Assembly (NCBI GenBank): GCA_030490835.1
Contig: CM059974.1
Location: forward strand, 6,393,501 to 6,457,500
Direction: 5' to 3'
From: Annona cherimola
Taxonomy: Eukaryota > Streptophyta > Magnoliopsida > Magnoliales > Annonaceae
Length of the DNA stretch: 64,000 nucleotides
The translations under genes and the position numbers were made by a program. The notes below the pieces were generated by a model, which was not told where the DNA came from, did no database searches, and saw nothing but the letters and a program-made list of their open reading frames with translations. Shown one piece after another: positions 44,493-57,734 of the stretch; within the stretch, counting starts at the first letter, position 1, and each line of letters opens with the position of its first letter.

Positions 44493-47394
44493 TTAGCAAG
44501 TGCTACAGCACTTGGAGAGCGCCTGAATCACAATCTCCATAGCTGGCCGCTGCTCAGGGTCTTCATTAGTACACGACATAGCTATCTTTGCCAGACTAGC
44601 TGCTTCATGTTCAGAGAAATTCGCATGAAGATTGTCATCGACAACTTCATCAAGTTTGTTGAATTCAGCTCCGAGGTTCATCAACTGGGAGATCCTCCGT
44701 TTCCCACTCAGTATCTGGAGAATAATCACTCCAAAGGCATAAATGTCACTCTTTTCTGTGAATCGACCGGTAGTAGCATATTCAGGAGCCAAGTATCCTA
44801 GCGCGGCACTCGCCTTCAGTGTTGAGAAGATGGCATCATCAGCTAACAGTTTGTGCATACCAGAATCAGATATTCTGGGATTAAAATGATGGTCCATTAG
44901 GACCTTTTCTGCAGATATGTTTTGATGGACAAGGGCCACTTTGCTTGGGTTGTCACTGTGCAAGTATCCAATGCCTGAAGCAGAACCCAAACATCAGTTC
45001 TAATGAAACAACGAAAATCATAACCAAGCAATTGATCAGGTGTGTTCTACCATGGACCGCAGCATAGCCTAGCAACTGTTCTTTCAGAAGATCATATATA
45101 ATGTGAATAAAACGAAGGATTCAAGAAATTTCCAAATGACAGCCACAAACTTATCAGATGAGAAGAATCACCATACAGGAAATTCTAGAGTTGTATTTCC
45201 TTGAAAGTACAGTTTATGCCATCTGAACAATTCAACAAATCTGAACTTGGGCCCGGCATTCCAGTTTTGGTTGAGGATGATGCTTGATCTGGTATTTGCA
45301 CTTCCCTAAGATCATCATTAAGCCATCATTATTCCGATTAATTGGGTTCAACTACATGACTCATTTTATAGGAATCTCTTGTCAAATGATTGGTGCGCAA
45401 GTTGTTCTTGAAAAATTTCATGCACAACTTTTATTGGTGTTTCGGCTTTACTATAGGTTGTATGAGAGCCCTCTTGGGTTATAGTCCCTCCAAGCCAAAG
45501 TGAATACAGAACATCGTGAAAATATTTATATAGATATGCAGAGATCAGTGAACTCGTAGCAATCAAGAAGACAAGAAATCAGACCTTTAGCAATGCCGTT
45601 GATGATATAAACTCTTGTTGGCCAATTAAGGACTTTCTCATCACCATCTTTCAAATCGAGATACTGTGACAATCTTCCATTGGAGAGAAATTCATAGATG
45701 AGAAAACACTCCCCCCTCCCACTCGAAAGGCAAAACCCTTTCAAACCTACAAGATTCTCATGGCGCAGAGAAGCCAGAATCTTCAACCCCCTCAGGAACT
45801 CTGCTTCTTCCAGCTTACAGCTCGTCTTGTTAATACTCTTCACAGCAACAACAGATCCATCTCTCAAAATCCCCCTGTAGGTTGCAGCAAAACTGCACTT
45901 CCCCAACAAATTCACCTCCGAAAAGTACTGAGTTGCCGACTCCACCTCCTCTAAATTGAATGTAAGCCCTTGCACAATCTCATAAGAGACCCCACCCCCC
46001 CTTCTCCCGTTGGCCAATGGATCCCATCCATTGGAGTATTCAAGGCAGATGAGCGGAGAGTTGCTCTGCCTGCTGAGATCCTTGGCCAGGTCAATGCTCA
46101 ACCGACTATCGGAAGACTCTAATGCATTTCCAATCTTCTTCTTCCTCCTGCGGTACCATATAAAAGCCAAAAGCCCTGCAACAGTTCCTCCAGCAACGAT
46201 TGCAGTAAGCCCAACCACCACGGGTAGTGTCGAAGTCCTTGACGAATTATGACAATGGACAATATGGCAATGCATCTGAACATTAGCAGACTGCGGAATT
46301 GATTTTGCATCAATGCCGCTTGAATTTGATCCAAAGGCTTCTGGCTTGTCAGAGGTGTAAACATCGGAAAGTTCCCCACAAGCTCTCAGGGAAGAATACC
46401 CAACACCGCAGAGATAAGTGTTGTTTTCATATTTAAAACCTTCATTCAATTTCTTGAATGCTTCACCATAAGAAACACACAATTCGGCGTTAAGTACTAC
46501 TTCAAAAATCAAAAGAAAGACAGAAATTCAATCGCATTTACTTTCTCTCTTCCCCCCGCGTCTCAGATAATTGAAAACATGACAAGAAAGATCAAAATAG
46601 GTGCCCGAAAATCCGGAGGAGAGTTAAAAACCTTACCTTCGGGAACATTACCAGAAAGGTTGTTGTTGCTGACATCCAGAGCCACCAACTGGGTAGCTTC
46701 GGCAAGTTTTTCAGGAATCAGCCCGTCAAGCTGGTTGAAGCTCACATCCAACCTCCTCAACGTAGCCAAATCTCCTAAGCTTGAAGGGATCGGACCTGCC
46801 AATCGATTGCATTCCAGAGCAAGAAAGCTCAGCTTTTTAAGAGACCCCAGCTCGGTAGGAATGCTCCCAGCGAGCTGGTTATAACCAAGCTGCAAAACTG
46901 AGAGAGGAAGGAGTTGTTAGCCTTAGAAAAGCCAAAATCTTCGAAGACAGCAGCTTTGGAGCTGTATCTTCACCTTGAAGACTAGCCATGTGGCCAATTT
47001 CTGCAGGAATGCTTCCAGAGAGGTTGTTGAAGCCGAGATAAAGGTCTGAAAGCTCAGTGAGATTCGAAATTTCCTTGGGTATTTCTCCCCTGAGGGAGTT
47101 ATAGTGAAGGTAGAGACCAGACAAGCATTTGAGGCCAGAGACGGCAGAAGGAATCGAGCCCGAGAGTCCTCTGCTTTGAAGAGAGACATTCGACACCTTT
47201 CCGTGCTCATTGCAGGCGACTCCTACGAAAGTTCCGCCGCACGGATCACCTTCCTCCGTCCACGACGAGAGGTACTGATTTCTCGGGTCCAAGGAAGATT
47301 TCATATCCATCAGAACTCTCAGCTCGGCATTCCCAGAAACATAGGATGGAAGAAGAAATGCGAGCGTAAAGAAAGATAGCAGGAGAAGAGCCAT
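44493..47394 (-). CDS. LRR receptor-like kinase with degenerate catalytic motifs
   Basis: Four exons on the minus strand: 47394-46974, 46897-46637, 46496-45585, 44974-44493; 691 residues. Signal peptide 1-21, LRR N-terminal cap with DPCGGTFVGVAC, about five to six leucine-rich repeats (residues about 75-225), a Cys-pair juxtamembrane region, a membrane segment at about 318-342 followed by YRRRKKK, and a kinase domain (about 422-680). The ATP lysine is kept (K447) and APE is kept (594-596). The glycine loop is GKCSFA, HRD is HQN (548-550) and DFG is DSG (568-570). Loss of the catalytic Asp predicts little or no phosphotransfer, so it probably works as a co-receptor or scaffold at the plasma membrane. 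Arabidopsis At2g45340 is, from memory, the same kind and length. A CT run (47399-47413) lies in the leader. Confidence 0.92.
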
Positions 47395-47414
47395 GAACTC
47401 TCTCTCTCTCTCTC

Positions 47415-48018
47415 CTTCAAGAAGCGGGCAGAGGGGAGACGCTAGTTTTGGAAGATAAATTTATTCGGGCTGCTACGATGCTCCATACGCATGCGTTTTT
47501 ACACAAGTCCTAGCAAGCTGATATGAGCCTCTGAGTTGTTCGTTTATTTTTTCGACCTGTGAATGTGATTAAATCAGAGCATTTTTTCCCTCAAAAAAAA
47601 AGAAAAGAAAAAATAGAGCATTTTTAAATTTTCGGAGCCAGCCCCGCCAGGAAATAGGAATTGACTTAAAATGGCAGTAGGCTCACATCATTTGGACTTT
47701 GGAGCAATATTACGTGCCTACCTTCGCATCATCTGCCGCTTTATGCAATAGTATCATTTAAAAAATTATGGTAGTGAATATCTCCGTGTCTCGTTTTGAT
47801 AAAGGGAATGTGCGTGCTTCCGATTCTCACGGCGGAACTGCCACAGGCATTAAAAAAGAGAGAGAGAGAGAGAGAGATAAATAAAATTAAAATTAAAAAA
47901 AGCAGCAAAATGGAACTGAGTACCAAATCACTGCACACATGCGGCACGTTCAGTTCACACCCAAACCCAAGGCCACGACCAAACCGAACGGGCCCCTGCA
48001 CGCCACGGTTTCCATTCA
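47415..48018. other. Upstream region of the LRR kinase gene
   Basis: Probable promoter space for the minus-strand gene. Contains a GA microsatellite at about 47857-47876 and an A-rich run at about 47595-47620. No gene. Confidence 0.35.
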
Positions 48019-48235
48019 GGGTGTGTTTGTTTATAAATAAATTTTTTCATCTAAAATTTTTTAATTTAAAACTTTTTATTCTCTATAATTATTTAATTAT
48101 TTTTGGTATTTTTTATATAATTATCTTATTTCTCAATTCTTTTTACATAAATAGTCATACAATTAACTTATTTTTTTAACTTTATTTTTTTATTCTTTAT
48201 CGTTGCCACCGTCATATTATATTCAATTCAATAGT
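48019..48235. mobile_element. MITE, GGGTGTGTTTGG family, right end missing
   Basis: Starts GGGTGTGTTTG with the family interior ('aaactttttattctctataa', 'cttatttctcaattc', 'cgttgccaccgtcatattat') but lacks the CCAAACACACCC end, so it is truncated. Confidence 0.6.
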
Positions 48236-48349
48236 ACGGAACTATGGCCCACTTAATCATGGGAGGATCATTTGCAATTGCTACCAACAGCAAAACTCCT
48301 TTTTATTTTTTAATAAAATATTAATCTAGATACATTTAATTCATGTATG

Positions 48350-48600
48350 AAGGAATCCTCTTATAACATGGTTAATGAGGAGATGGAAAGTTAGCTTTTC
48401 AAAAAATTTGAGATTGGTGTAATATAATAGGGATAAAGTAAGAATAATTATGGTAGTTGTATAATAAAATAATTGAAATATAAGGTAAAAATTAAAAAAA
48501 GTATAGTGATTAAGTAGTTAATATGTTAAATCATTTCTTAAAAATGTGTAGGGAGAGGTGGTAAGTTTGCTTCTTTCCCTACTTCTCTTATCAAATGATG
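48350..48600. mobile_element. Second MITE family (ends near 'caaatgatgcc')
   Basis: Shares wording with 62775-62998: both hold 'tagttgtat' and a right end 'cttctc..ttaccttt/cctacttctc' followed by 'caaatgatgcc' or 'caaatggtgcc'. Target duplications were not resolved. Next to it, 48640-48765 looks like a worn GTGCA-family MITE. Confidence 0.4.
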
Positions 48601-48779
48601 CCAAAATTTTATCATTTTTAGAAATACATATGTATTTTTGAATTTCAAACACATTGTAAAAAATGATAAAACTTGGTATATAAATTAAATATACCTAAAT
48701 TAACATTTTATAAAAAATAAAAAATAAAATTTTTTTGCCACTAAGCACAAATGATCAATGCCCCTTAAGCATCAGTATT

Positions 48780-51700
48780 CATCAAGTATTTGCCAAACAG
48801 AATAGTAAACATAAATGTTGAAGGTGAGGATGGCAAGCTTTGACAACTAAAAATGAAGCAAAAATTAAAACTAAAGGAGAACGAATTTTGCATGTACCTT
48901 CTTGAAAAAATATGAAAAAAGGTAAAATAAATATAGAAATGTCCTTAGATGATACGTGGGTTAGAGGCCAAAGGCTTACAAATATAAAGAAATTTTAGGA
49001 GTTGCAAGGATTATCCCTGATGAATTTGTAAAAGGAGAGCTCAGAAACACTTTTCGTACTAAGAAGTGTTATTTGTCTAAGGTTTTTTCTGCTTGCAAAG
49101 CTTCAAAAAAAAAAAATCTTGTTATAAGATTGAGTACAATCATAGATTAAATAATTTTACTAATAAACAAGGGGGTAAGTAAAAGAAATTTAGTGGTGTG
49201 GTTTACCATTCACAAGCAGTTGCATCAAGAAAATGACCAAGTTTATCAATCAGGGTAGTGCAAAATCAATGAGACGATATCATGTGGTTTGATATATGAA
49301 GAAATGAACTTATTTAACCTATTTTTCCGAGTAAATGACCACATATTTAATAGATTGAGGTCAATATACTAACAAGCCTACTCTTCTAACTTTGAGTATC
49401 GTATTATCACCTCTGCTCTAAGGCAAAGGTTTGTCGAAGTGTTGGATCAAGAAGAGACTTTTGAGCCATTTGGTTAAGGCCTTAAACTAAGGCTATGACT
49501 ATTTTCCGCATCAGTAAAGGATGTTAAATTTACGTAATTATAAATTAGTTTTATATTTTAAAAATTCCCATAAACGACCTTTTGAATTGTCAAATGTTGC
49601 AAATCAAAAATATCTAATCAAAGAACCTTTAGCATTAATTGTGGTATAATTTAAGGATATTACTACATGGCTTTAATTGCATTCAAGAGATCCATATAAT
49701 TTGATTAAATTTTACTTTGTTAAAATTCGATAGGCCAAAAATATAATAGCCATTAGCAATAAAGAGATTTCTGCAAATAAATTTCGGAATTGGAAGATCT
49801 TGAATATTAAGCAATCCAATTAACCTGTCTTGATTTCAAAAACGACAGGTTGATCCGCAAATGAGAATAAGAGTCAAAAAGCCATGCATGAATAATATAA
49901 CATGGCACTAAGAAAGACATTATGTGGGCATGAAAATAGACTAAATAAATATGTGCATAAGAAGTCTAAGTCAATAATTAAAATAGATAGTTTAAAATTG
50001 CCAAAGTAATTAAACATGGCATCAACTTAAAAAATCGGAAAGCAAAATTTCTTCCACTTTAGTCCATTGGTTATGATTTTTTTTCAAATTAAATATGTGC
50101 CAAATATATGATGGGATTAACTAGTTTAGTCAGCTAGATGATAAAGCAATTGTTTCTTGAGAAGTAAAGTCTTGCTTTTTTTATTAGTATTTTTTGTACA
50201 ACGTGACGGCTGATATTGTAATCAAATACATTCATACAGCTACTCCCATGTTGAGAGAAATTTGAAACTATTTCCACACAAAAAAAATTTGTAAATAACT
50301 CTCGCAAAGGAGCACAATTTATAAATAACCTCACAAAAGGGGCATATGATAAAAGCTTATATATATAGAGTGGCGGACGTGAGTCAAAGCTTGGTCTCCA
50401 CCATGGGGAGAAGCAGGCTTACCAAGACGCTAAAGGCGGCGTGGCAAGTAAAGTCTTGCTTTAAGCCCTATAAAATTCTTGAATGTAATGTATATCTAGG
50501 ATGAAAATTTAATGATGTGTATTATATACAAATGAGAATAATTGTATTAAAAATATAAAAAATTATATTGTAAATTGAAGAAATTATTTTGAGAATTGAA
50601 AAAATATCTTGAGAACACTGATACAAATTCAACTTAAGATTCTTGAAAGGCCCAAGACGAGCCCTAATATATTAATACTAGAAGATGAATTGTTCAGCGA
50701 TGGCACTGTTAATGGGTTATAAATGATGTATTTCTACAAACAGAAAAGTGCAGAACCTCATTGTCGTCCATGCACGTGACCTATCGGACTAATGAGACGT
50801 CAATTAGCAACTCTGCATCTGGTCTCCACGTAATCTGCGGTGGAACTTTTTGAATGAGCCACGAAGAAAGGCCACCTGAATTTATTATGGATCAATCCTC
50901 AATGGCGATATCATCTATTTCTACACTAGAGTAATTAAAATTCAAGTAAAATAAAATGAATCCGGCGTTAATTACATTGGCAGATCCATTCTTATTTCCA
51001 TATATACTAAACCGTGGAGTGTGAAGAGAATAGAGTTAAATGTTCCAAGAAAGCCAACAATTGAAATGGTCGAGGTTATAAGATGCGACAGTGGAAAAGT
51101 ATGAATATATATATTTGAAAAATGACTGAATGATTGATATGGTAGAGATAAACTTCTAATAAATAGGTCGTTATGAGAAATTTTTTATTAAAATATAATG
51201 ATAAAGTTGAAAAACTAAAAATATTAAATAGTTAAGAAATCAAATTATTTATGGAAAAATGTATGAAATAATGAAGCAAACTCATGAAAAACAATTACCA
51301 AACATGGCCTCGTACACATGTGGAGACTAAAGCAGAACTAAAATTCACATGTGGTGGACAGAGGAGAGGTAAACGATGCAACGTGATGCGAGTTTTCGTT
51401 CCCCCACCACTCATCCCGGAATGATTGGGGTGAAGAAAGGCAGCACCAAAGCGGACAAGCCCCAAATTTCAAACGTGGAAAGCTACCCACCTCGGCCAGA
51501 CAGAAAAAATAATAATAGTGTAATAATGATGATGATATTGATAATAATAATAATAATAACAACAATAATTCAATCAAAGAATCGACACGGGTGTGTTTGA
51601 AATGACGAGGAATGTAGTGGAAACTGCAAAGCCATGAATCGTGATTCAGATAAAAGCCACTTTCGAGTTCCGAATGATCGGTCTGTTGGTGTTCTGTTCC

Positions 51701-53370
51701 ACGCATCAGAGCGCCGAACTATACTGCTGCGCCGATGCGTCTCTCTTTGTGCAACCATTGCACATGAACCTATCTACCTATCAATCAATCCAGTTGCTAT
51801 GTCACAAAAGCCACCAGAGAAACAATGCAATATACAAGCTAGGTGTACTTCTATGGCATGCGGTTGGCTACGCCGCTGGCTGCCAAACGGTGTTGGATGA
51901 TTAATTAGGTAGAAGATCTTTTGCGACATCGAAAATGGCCGCAGCAGGAGAGCGGAAATTCAACATGCATGACTGGTCGCTTAACTTGCATCCGCGAATC
52001 TATTCATACAGAATGCATACTTTTGATGGCGCAGTTGTTGGCGAGGCAATGGACTTCCATGTTACATATAATTTTAGGTGGGTAAAAACCTAAGGGATGG
52101 GGGGTGGTTACAGTCGATAGGAAATGCATGTACGTGGTCACGGGCACGGGAGCAGTAGAATGATCAGTTAAATCAACAGCACTACTCTTTACGTTTGAAA
52201 TGGGGGACATACATATGGCTATAGGACCCAAAACAACTCACCCACGCTGGCAACGGATAACAGAAACACATCAAAGAATTCGAGCAGACCTCACTGGCAT
52301 CCATATCTGAACAGACGCCGGTAAAAGTCCCATCTATGGTCTAACAACATTCCAAACTGTAAAAGTGCCGGCTCCTTTTTCTTCATTTTCAGTCCCAGTT
52401 TTGAATCACTTATACCCTTTCCAAAAAGAAGAAGTGAAAAGGAAAAAGAAAGAAAAAGAGAGATGAGGTGACTCTACAGTACAATCATAAAGATGCACCA
52501 CACAGGTTTGAATAATGCATGTGTCTGTTCTCCGACGTGCTTGTTCACGTGAGTGCGGACTCCAAAGATGAGTCAAAAGAGGTTCATTCCCTCTCTCGAC
52601 CCCAACAGACATCGGTTCAATGGAAAACATGTTGGATTTTTTTTTTTTCTTTGACTAGAGTATTTTACATTCATCTTAATTTATATTACAATCAAAGACA
52701 ATGTTACAATGTTATAACTTTTGCTTATATATAACGACTTCCATTTTTAGGATTTTTTCATTATATGATCAGATGATATTGGAATAGAATCTTTTATTTA
52801 CCAAAAATACCTTTCTCATTCCTAAAAGAATAACATTTATTTTTTATTTTCAATATAATTTTTTTCAGTCTCAATTCACCTTTTTCCTTTCCATCCTAAA
52901 TTCTTATCATCATTATTTCATTCAAGCTTTGAATAACCATTTTTATGTTTGATAGAAAATTTATTCCATTCAAGCTTTGAACAATCATTTTTATATTTGA
53001 TAGAAAATTTATTTTATTCATTATATTTAACATAATTTATTATAAAAATCAAGTTTCATCTAAATCAAATATGTGTGTGGCCCACATTTGCTAACATAAT
53101 ATAAACGAAAATAGATAGAACGGTTTTCCTATTAATTATAAAGATATTAAAAATGAACAAAGTTACATAGAAGAGAAATTTCATAGAAGCATAACCTATA
53201 AATATTCAATTGTAAATTATAAAAATGCTTACATCTATTTACATATGTACTAAAATGCAATAATTTCTCATCGAACCACTTATCCACATAATAATGACAT
53301 TTCGGATGATTTAGATGTTGAAAATATAACTTTAAAAATGGTATGAAAGTACAACTTTAAAATTGATATT
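48780..53370. other. Long intergenic region, no gene recognised
   Basis: 4.5 kb of AT-rich DNA. 50175-50360 resembles the tail half of a SINE ('gatattgtaatcaaatac', 'cattcatacagctac') like 10060-10120. An 'ata/aat' microsatellite lies at 51535-51560. Frames at 51338-52630 on both strands do not look like proteins. 52630-52720 has a T-run followed by 'tatattacaatcaaag', possibly another retroposon tail. Nothing supports a functional gene. Confidence 0.4.
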
Positions 53371-53498
53371 TAGTATTAAATTATTTATTTTCATGATTTT
53401 ACACATTTGTATATGGAACCATGCCTAGTTATGTTAGTATTAAATTATTTATTTTCATGATTTTACACATTTGTATATGGAACCATGCCTAGTTATGT
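53371..53498. repeat. Perfect 64-bp tandem duplication
   Basis: 53371-53434 is repeated without a single change at 53435-53498 (begins 'tagtattaaattatttat'). Perfect identity in neutral DNA implies a very recent event or a sequencing/assembly artefact. Confidence 0.92.
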
Positions 53499-53985
53499 TA
53501 GATAAATAAAAAAACTTTCATGCTAATAGAAAATGACATTAAATACAATAGATCCATTAAGTATGGAAATATTAAAAATAAAATAAATTATGTAGAAGAG
53601 AAAAAGCATAGCCCAAACATATTAGCAACGAACATACGATAGTAACTAGTCATGTTGAAGTGAAAATTTTCAGAGGCTAAAATTTCTTCAAAATTATTCA
53701 CTTTGATCTAATCAATCAATTAGAAGTAAAGTCTACAAATGATGACGAGGACATGTTGGGTGTGGTAAACATGCAAAGAATTATAATTAAAGATTATGGT
53801 GTTTACATGGCTCGTAGGTGATATAGAAATGGTTTTATATAATTTTTTTATTTTTAATATGTTAATAATTGATGTAAAATTTAATTCATTTGTTGTATTA
53901 ATATCGTTTATTTATCTAGGAGACTAATTTTCATACAAATCAAATATGTCCATAGGCTACATTTACTTAGAATTAGATATATTAC

Positions 53986-54276
53986 GGGTGTGTTTGGTTA
54001 GGAGTAAAACTTTTGATGAAAAGTTTTTGAAGTAGAAGTTGTCAAATTGATAGAAAATGATGTGATATAATAGAAGTAATGATGAGGAGTAAAGAGAATA
54101 AAGTTAAAATAGATAAGTTAGTTGTATGGGTAGTTGTGTAGAAATGATTGAAAAGTAGGGTAGTTTGTATAGGAAAATGTGAAAAAATAATTAAAAAATA
54201 GAGTAGTTATGGAGAATGAAAAGTTTTGGATTGAAAAGTTTTGGTTGACATTTTTTTGTGCCAAACAAACGCACCC
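53986..54276. mobile_element. MITE, GGGTGTGTTTGG family, intact
   Basis: 291 bp with ends GGGTGTGTTTGG and CCAAACAAACGCACCC, flanked by TAC at 53983-53985 and 54277-54279. The interior is inverse to that of 35371-35639, which is the same family. 3-bp target duplications suit PIF/Harbinger elements. Confidence 0.82.
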
Positions 54277-54811
54277 TACGTGTGAATTAAGGAAAATCCT
54301 TAGATCCATTCGTATATGTATTAAAATATAATAATACTTTATAGAGTTATTTATTTACACAATAGTGATATTTTTGATGATTTAAATATTCTAAATATTA
54401 CTTTAAAATTAATACTTAACATTAAATTATTTTATTATATTAATTTTATACATTTATATATGAAACCCATAAATAGTACTAGAGAAATAGGATGTTTCAA
54501 ATCATTTTATTATATTCATTTTACACATTTGAAGATGGGATCCATGATAGTAATAATAAACAAATAAAATATTTTTATAATAATATAAATGATATTAAAA
54601 ATATAATAAATAAAGTAGTTTTGTTATCGATCCTCAAGATATTAAAAATAAAGAGAGTTTTATAGAAGAAGAGTTTTACAGAAGCACAGGCCTCATTTAT
54701 ATACTTGTTAGTTTGTTTAGAAAGAATAAAAAAAAAAATTATGAAATTGGTCCACACCTACTTCAACTATTATACTTTATTTTATTGTCACTCTTAATTT
54801 TTCATTAACAA

Positions 54812-55080
54812 GCCAGTGGGGCTTTGCCTCAGTGGTAACGGACATTCACCCGATGCGTGGTAAGCTGGCTTCGATTCTTAGTGGCAACAAATATCATGCG
54901 ATTTACGACAGCAACTGTGCGTGCAACTGTGCATGCGTTGTGGCGTTGTCTCCTCCGAATGGGTAGGAGCGTTCACACGTGCGGGTAGATTTCGTTGAGG
55001 AGAAAAAATAGATATTTGGTGGGTAGGAGCGTTCACATATGCGGGTAGATTTAGTTGAGGAGAAAAAATAGACATTTAGT
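54812..55080 (+). mobile_element. Possible tRNA-like SINE
   Basis: An A-box-like TTGCCTCAGTGG (54824-54835) and a B-box-like GGCTTCGATTC (54867-54877) sit about 31 bases apart, as in tRNA genes. The following body ends in an AT-rich tail with a duplicated stretch ('gtgggtaggagcgttcacac' at about 54958 and 55018). Target duplications are not clear, so this is tentative. Confidence 0.5.
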
Positions 55081-55104
55081 AGATATATATATATATAAAG
55101 AAAT

Positions 55105-55455
55105 ATTCAGGTACAGCGATGCTGCACTGGAATTTTAGTGCAGCATAGCTTAATTGGGCCTCACATGATCCTCAAATCATAATCTATTCCACCCATTATA
55201 TTTAGAATAATATATTCTATTACCATACCAATTTTCATCCCAATCAGATATGTATATGGGCCACATCTGAAAATAGTACAAATTCAACATAATAAAATAG
55301 TTTGATGTAAATAACAACTTTAAAGTGATTTTTTCAACATGTAAACCATTTGCTATAAAATTTATATATAGATAAATGATTATATAAAGTTTCATTGCAT
55401 TCTAATATAGGTGGGGCCCACTTTTGATCAAATGTAACTGCACCGGAACAGCTCT
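55105..55455. mobile_element. TIR element of unknown family (tentative)
   Basis: Left 'caggtacagcgatgctgcac' and right 'gcaccggaacagctc' are partly inverted copies, with 'tatatata' tracts on both sides. The interior has 'gggccacatctg' and 'ggggcccactttt' in a pattern seen in other AT-rich repeats of this window. Confidence 0.4.
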
Positions 55456-55459
55456 TATA

Positions 55460-57450
55460 TATATAGAGAGAAATTTGTAAGAAAAAAGGTTAGTAGTTTG
55501 TCTCAAGGGCCAGATTGTAAGATGGATGGCTGAGATGATTGTAATATAAATATAACAATAAAAAAAGAATTTCATTTACAAAGTTGATGCTGCTTCACTT
55601 TACCACTAATGTTATTTTTTTCATCATGTAATACGCATTTTACTGCATTCCCTCCCTAAGACCTCGTTGCTTCTTCCTTTTTTTTTTTTTTTTTTGGGTA
55701 TTCCAAGGCAATTTTATAAAAAAAGAAAAAAAATTTGAGAAGACGGGTCTTAATCATCATTTCACTCCTTAAACTATGTCGCTGTGCCTGGGGAGCAAAT
55801 TAAAAAAATAAATTGAATAAAGATGAGACTTTGGATACTCTGACATAGTATGACTACGGATTGAGCATGGATGATTAATTTATTTAATACTCTGTTGAAG
55901 GTCGTCAGGTCTAAGTACCAGGAAATTTTAGACGATGGTGCGCATGGTTCAGACCTAACTGACTAGAAATTATACAAATCAAGCGTCCTCGAATCAGATT
56001 AGGTGAGCAATCATGACTCCTATTTCAGGGGAAGGATTGACAATAGGAATATAGCCATTTGGTAATTTAATCAGCCAACAAACCCAGGCCAAATGAGTGG
56101 TTGGAGCCTTTCCACATATCTAAAACAGGGTTAAATGGAGCATCATAGGTTCTGTGAATTATGGGCCTTTGAACAGTAGGCAAAAGTACACTTTTGATGG
56201 CTTAAAGGACCGTCACAAGAACTTGGTGGGCATCCTTTCCTTGGCGTCCTTTTGAAACTTTTACATCTTCTCTTTGATAATGTCGATTCTTTACCTTTGA
56301 TGGGGTAATCGATCAGTACGAAGATTTTATTTGTTTTGATTTTTAGGGGGACCATGCCTGACGTAATGACGTATGCATTATCACATTTTGTTTCAATTGG
56401 CAGCTTCGTGAATCCGTCAAACTGCCAACTGTTTGGGTGGTGTGTCCGGTGACTGACTACGACATGAGAGCAGGGAACGATGGCGCTGAACTGCAAAACA
56501 TTTCCATATTGTAGACAAAATGGCTCGATAATTGGACTGTTCGACTTGAAAAATTAACAGCCCTTTGCTGTTGCCGGATTTTGAGCTCACAACCCAAATG
56601 ACGCAATGCTTTGATTTAATCCAAGTGTCGCACGATGGCTCTTTTGTACGTGTCCAGCCCAATATTTCAGGGTTTATTGATTGTCTATGTTATCATTGAC
56701 ATGAAAAGCTCTATAGCTGTTCGTTGAGTCTCGGAAATGCCTCTATTCGCTCATGTCAGCTTTGGAGATCAGCATCTCGACTCCTTTTGAGTGCACCTGG
56801 AAAAATGATTATAAAAAAACAATATCCACTGCTAGAAAATTAAGGACATGTTTCAAGCCATATAAAATTTTTAGATTGAATCTGTATTATTATTTTCAAG
56901 ACAGTTTTTCAATTTTCAAGATAATTTTTTTAAATTCAAATACAATTTTACCTATTTTCCATACAACTTTATTCATTCATAATATATATTATTACATTTT
57001 TATTCCAAATACAAATTCGATCCAAAAATATTGTGGGCAGAACAGAAGCTAAAGAAATTTTTTTTCAAAGCAGTCAGGGAGCTTTTTGATTTTCTGGCAA
57101 GATATGATGAGTGATGATTGGAAGGGGTGAGAGACAGACCCATCTTCGTAGATGCAGACATTGACAATCGTGTTTGTTTGTTTTCAATATCAGCCATTTG
57201 ATTTCGGTGGACAAGGAGTAATTGGCGGAGTGACGACTTAGGAATGCTAATCTTGAGGAAGGAATTTGCATTGTTTTACCCTCTTTTCTTTTTTTTTGAA
57301 TTCTCGTCAATAATTAATTCCGTGGAGATGGATGACCTGAAAGCACCTTTTTGTTGACCGGAGCAAGTGAGGTGACAGGGAATAGTATTAGTACGTAGTT
57401 AAAATTAATTGAGAAGTTAGGTAATTAAAAATGTCATATACATGGCGACA
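55460..57450. other. Intergenic, no gene recognised
   Basis: Contains a T-run at 55678-55696 and a MITE-like AT-rich piece at 56840-57010. Frames on the minus strand at 56143-56662 and 57000-57310 do not match a family that I know. Confidence 0.35.
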
Positions 57451-57451
57451 T

Positions 57452-57730
57452 GGCGTGTGTTTGTAAATGGATAAAATTTCTGATGAAAATTTTGTTAAGT
57501 AAAAGTTGTCAAATAATGTGATATGATAAGGATAATGATGAGGAGTAAAGAAGATAAAGGTAAAATAGATAAGTTAGTTGTATCGGTAGTTGTGTAGAAA
57601 TGATTAAAAAGTATGGTAGTTGTACATGACAATATGAAAAAATAATTAAAAATATAATAATTATGAAAAATGAAAAATTTTAGATTAGAAAATTTTAATA
57701 TGATATTTTCTGTACATTACAAAACACGCC
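57452..57730. mobile_element. MITE, GGGTGTGTTTGG family
   Basis: 279 bp, ends GGCGTGTGTTTG and CAAAACACGCC, flanked by CAT at 57449-57451 and 57731-57733. The interior matches 53986-54276 ('gaggagtaaag', 'aaaatagataagttagttgt'). Confidence 0.78.
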
Positions 57731-57734
57731 CATG

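Noticed and set aside
51338..51758. Frames with Leu run on the minus strand
   Set aside because: The run comes from an ATA/AAT microsatellite; no conserved features.
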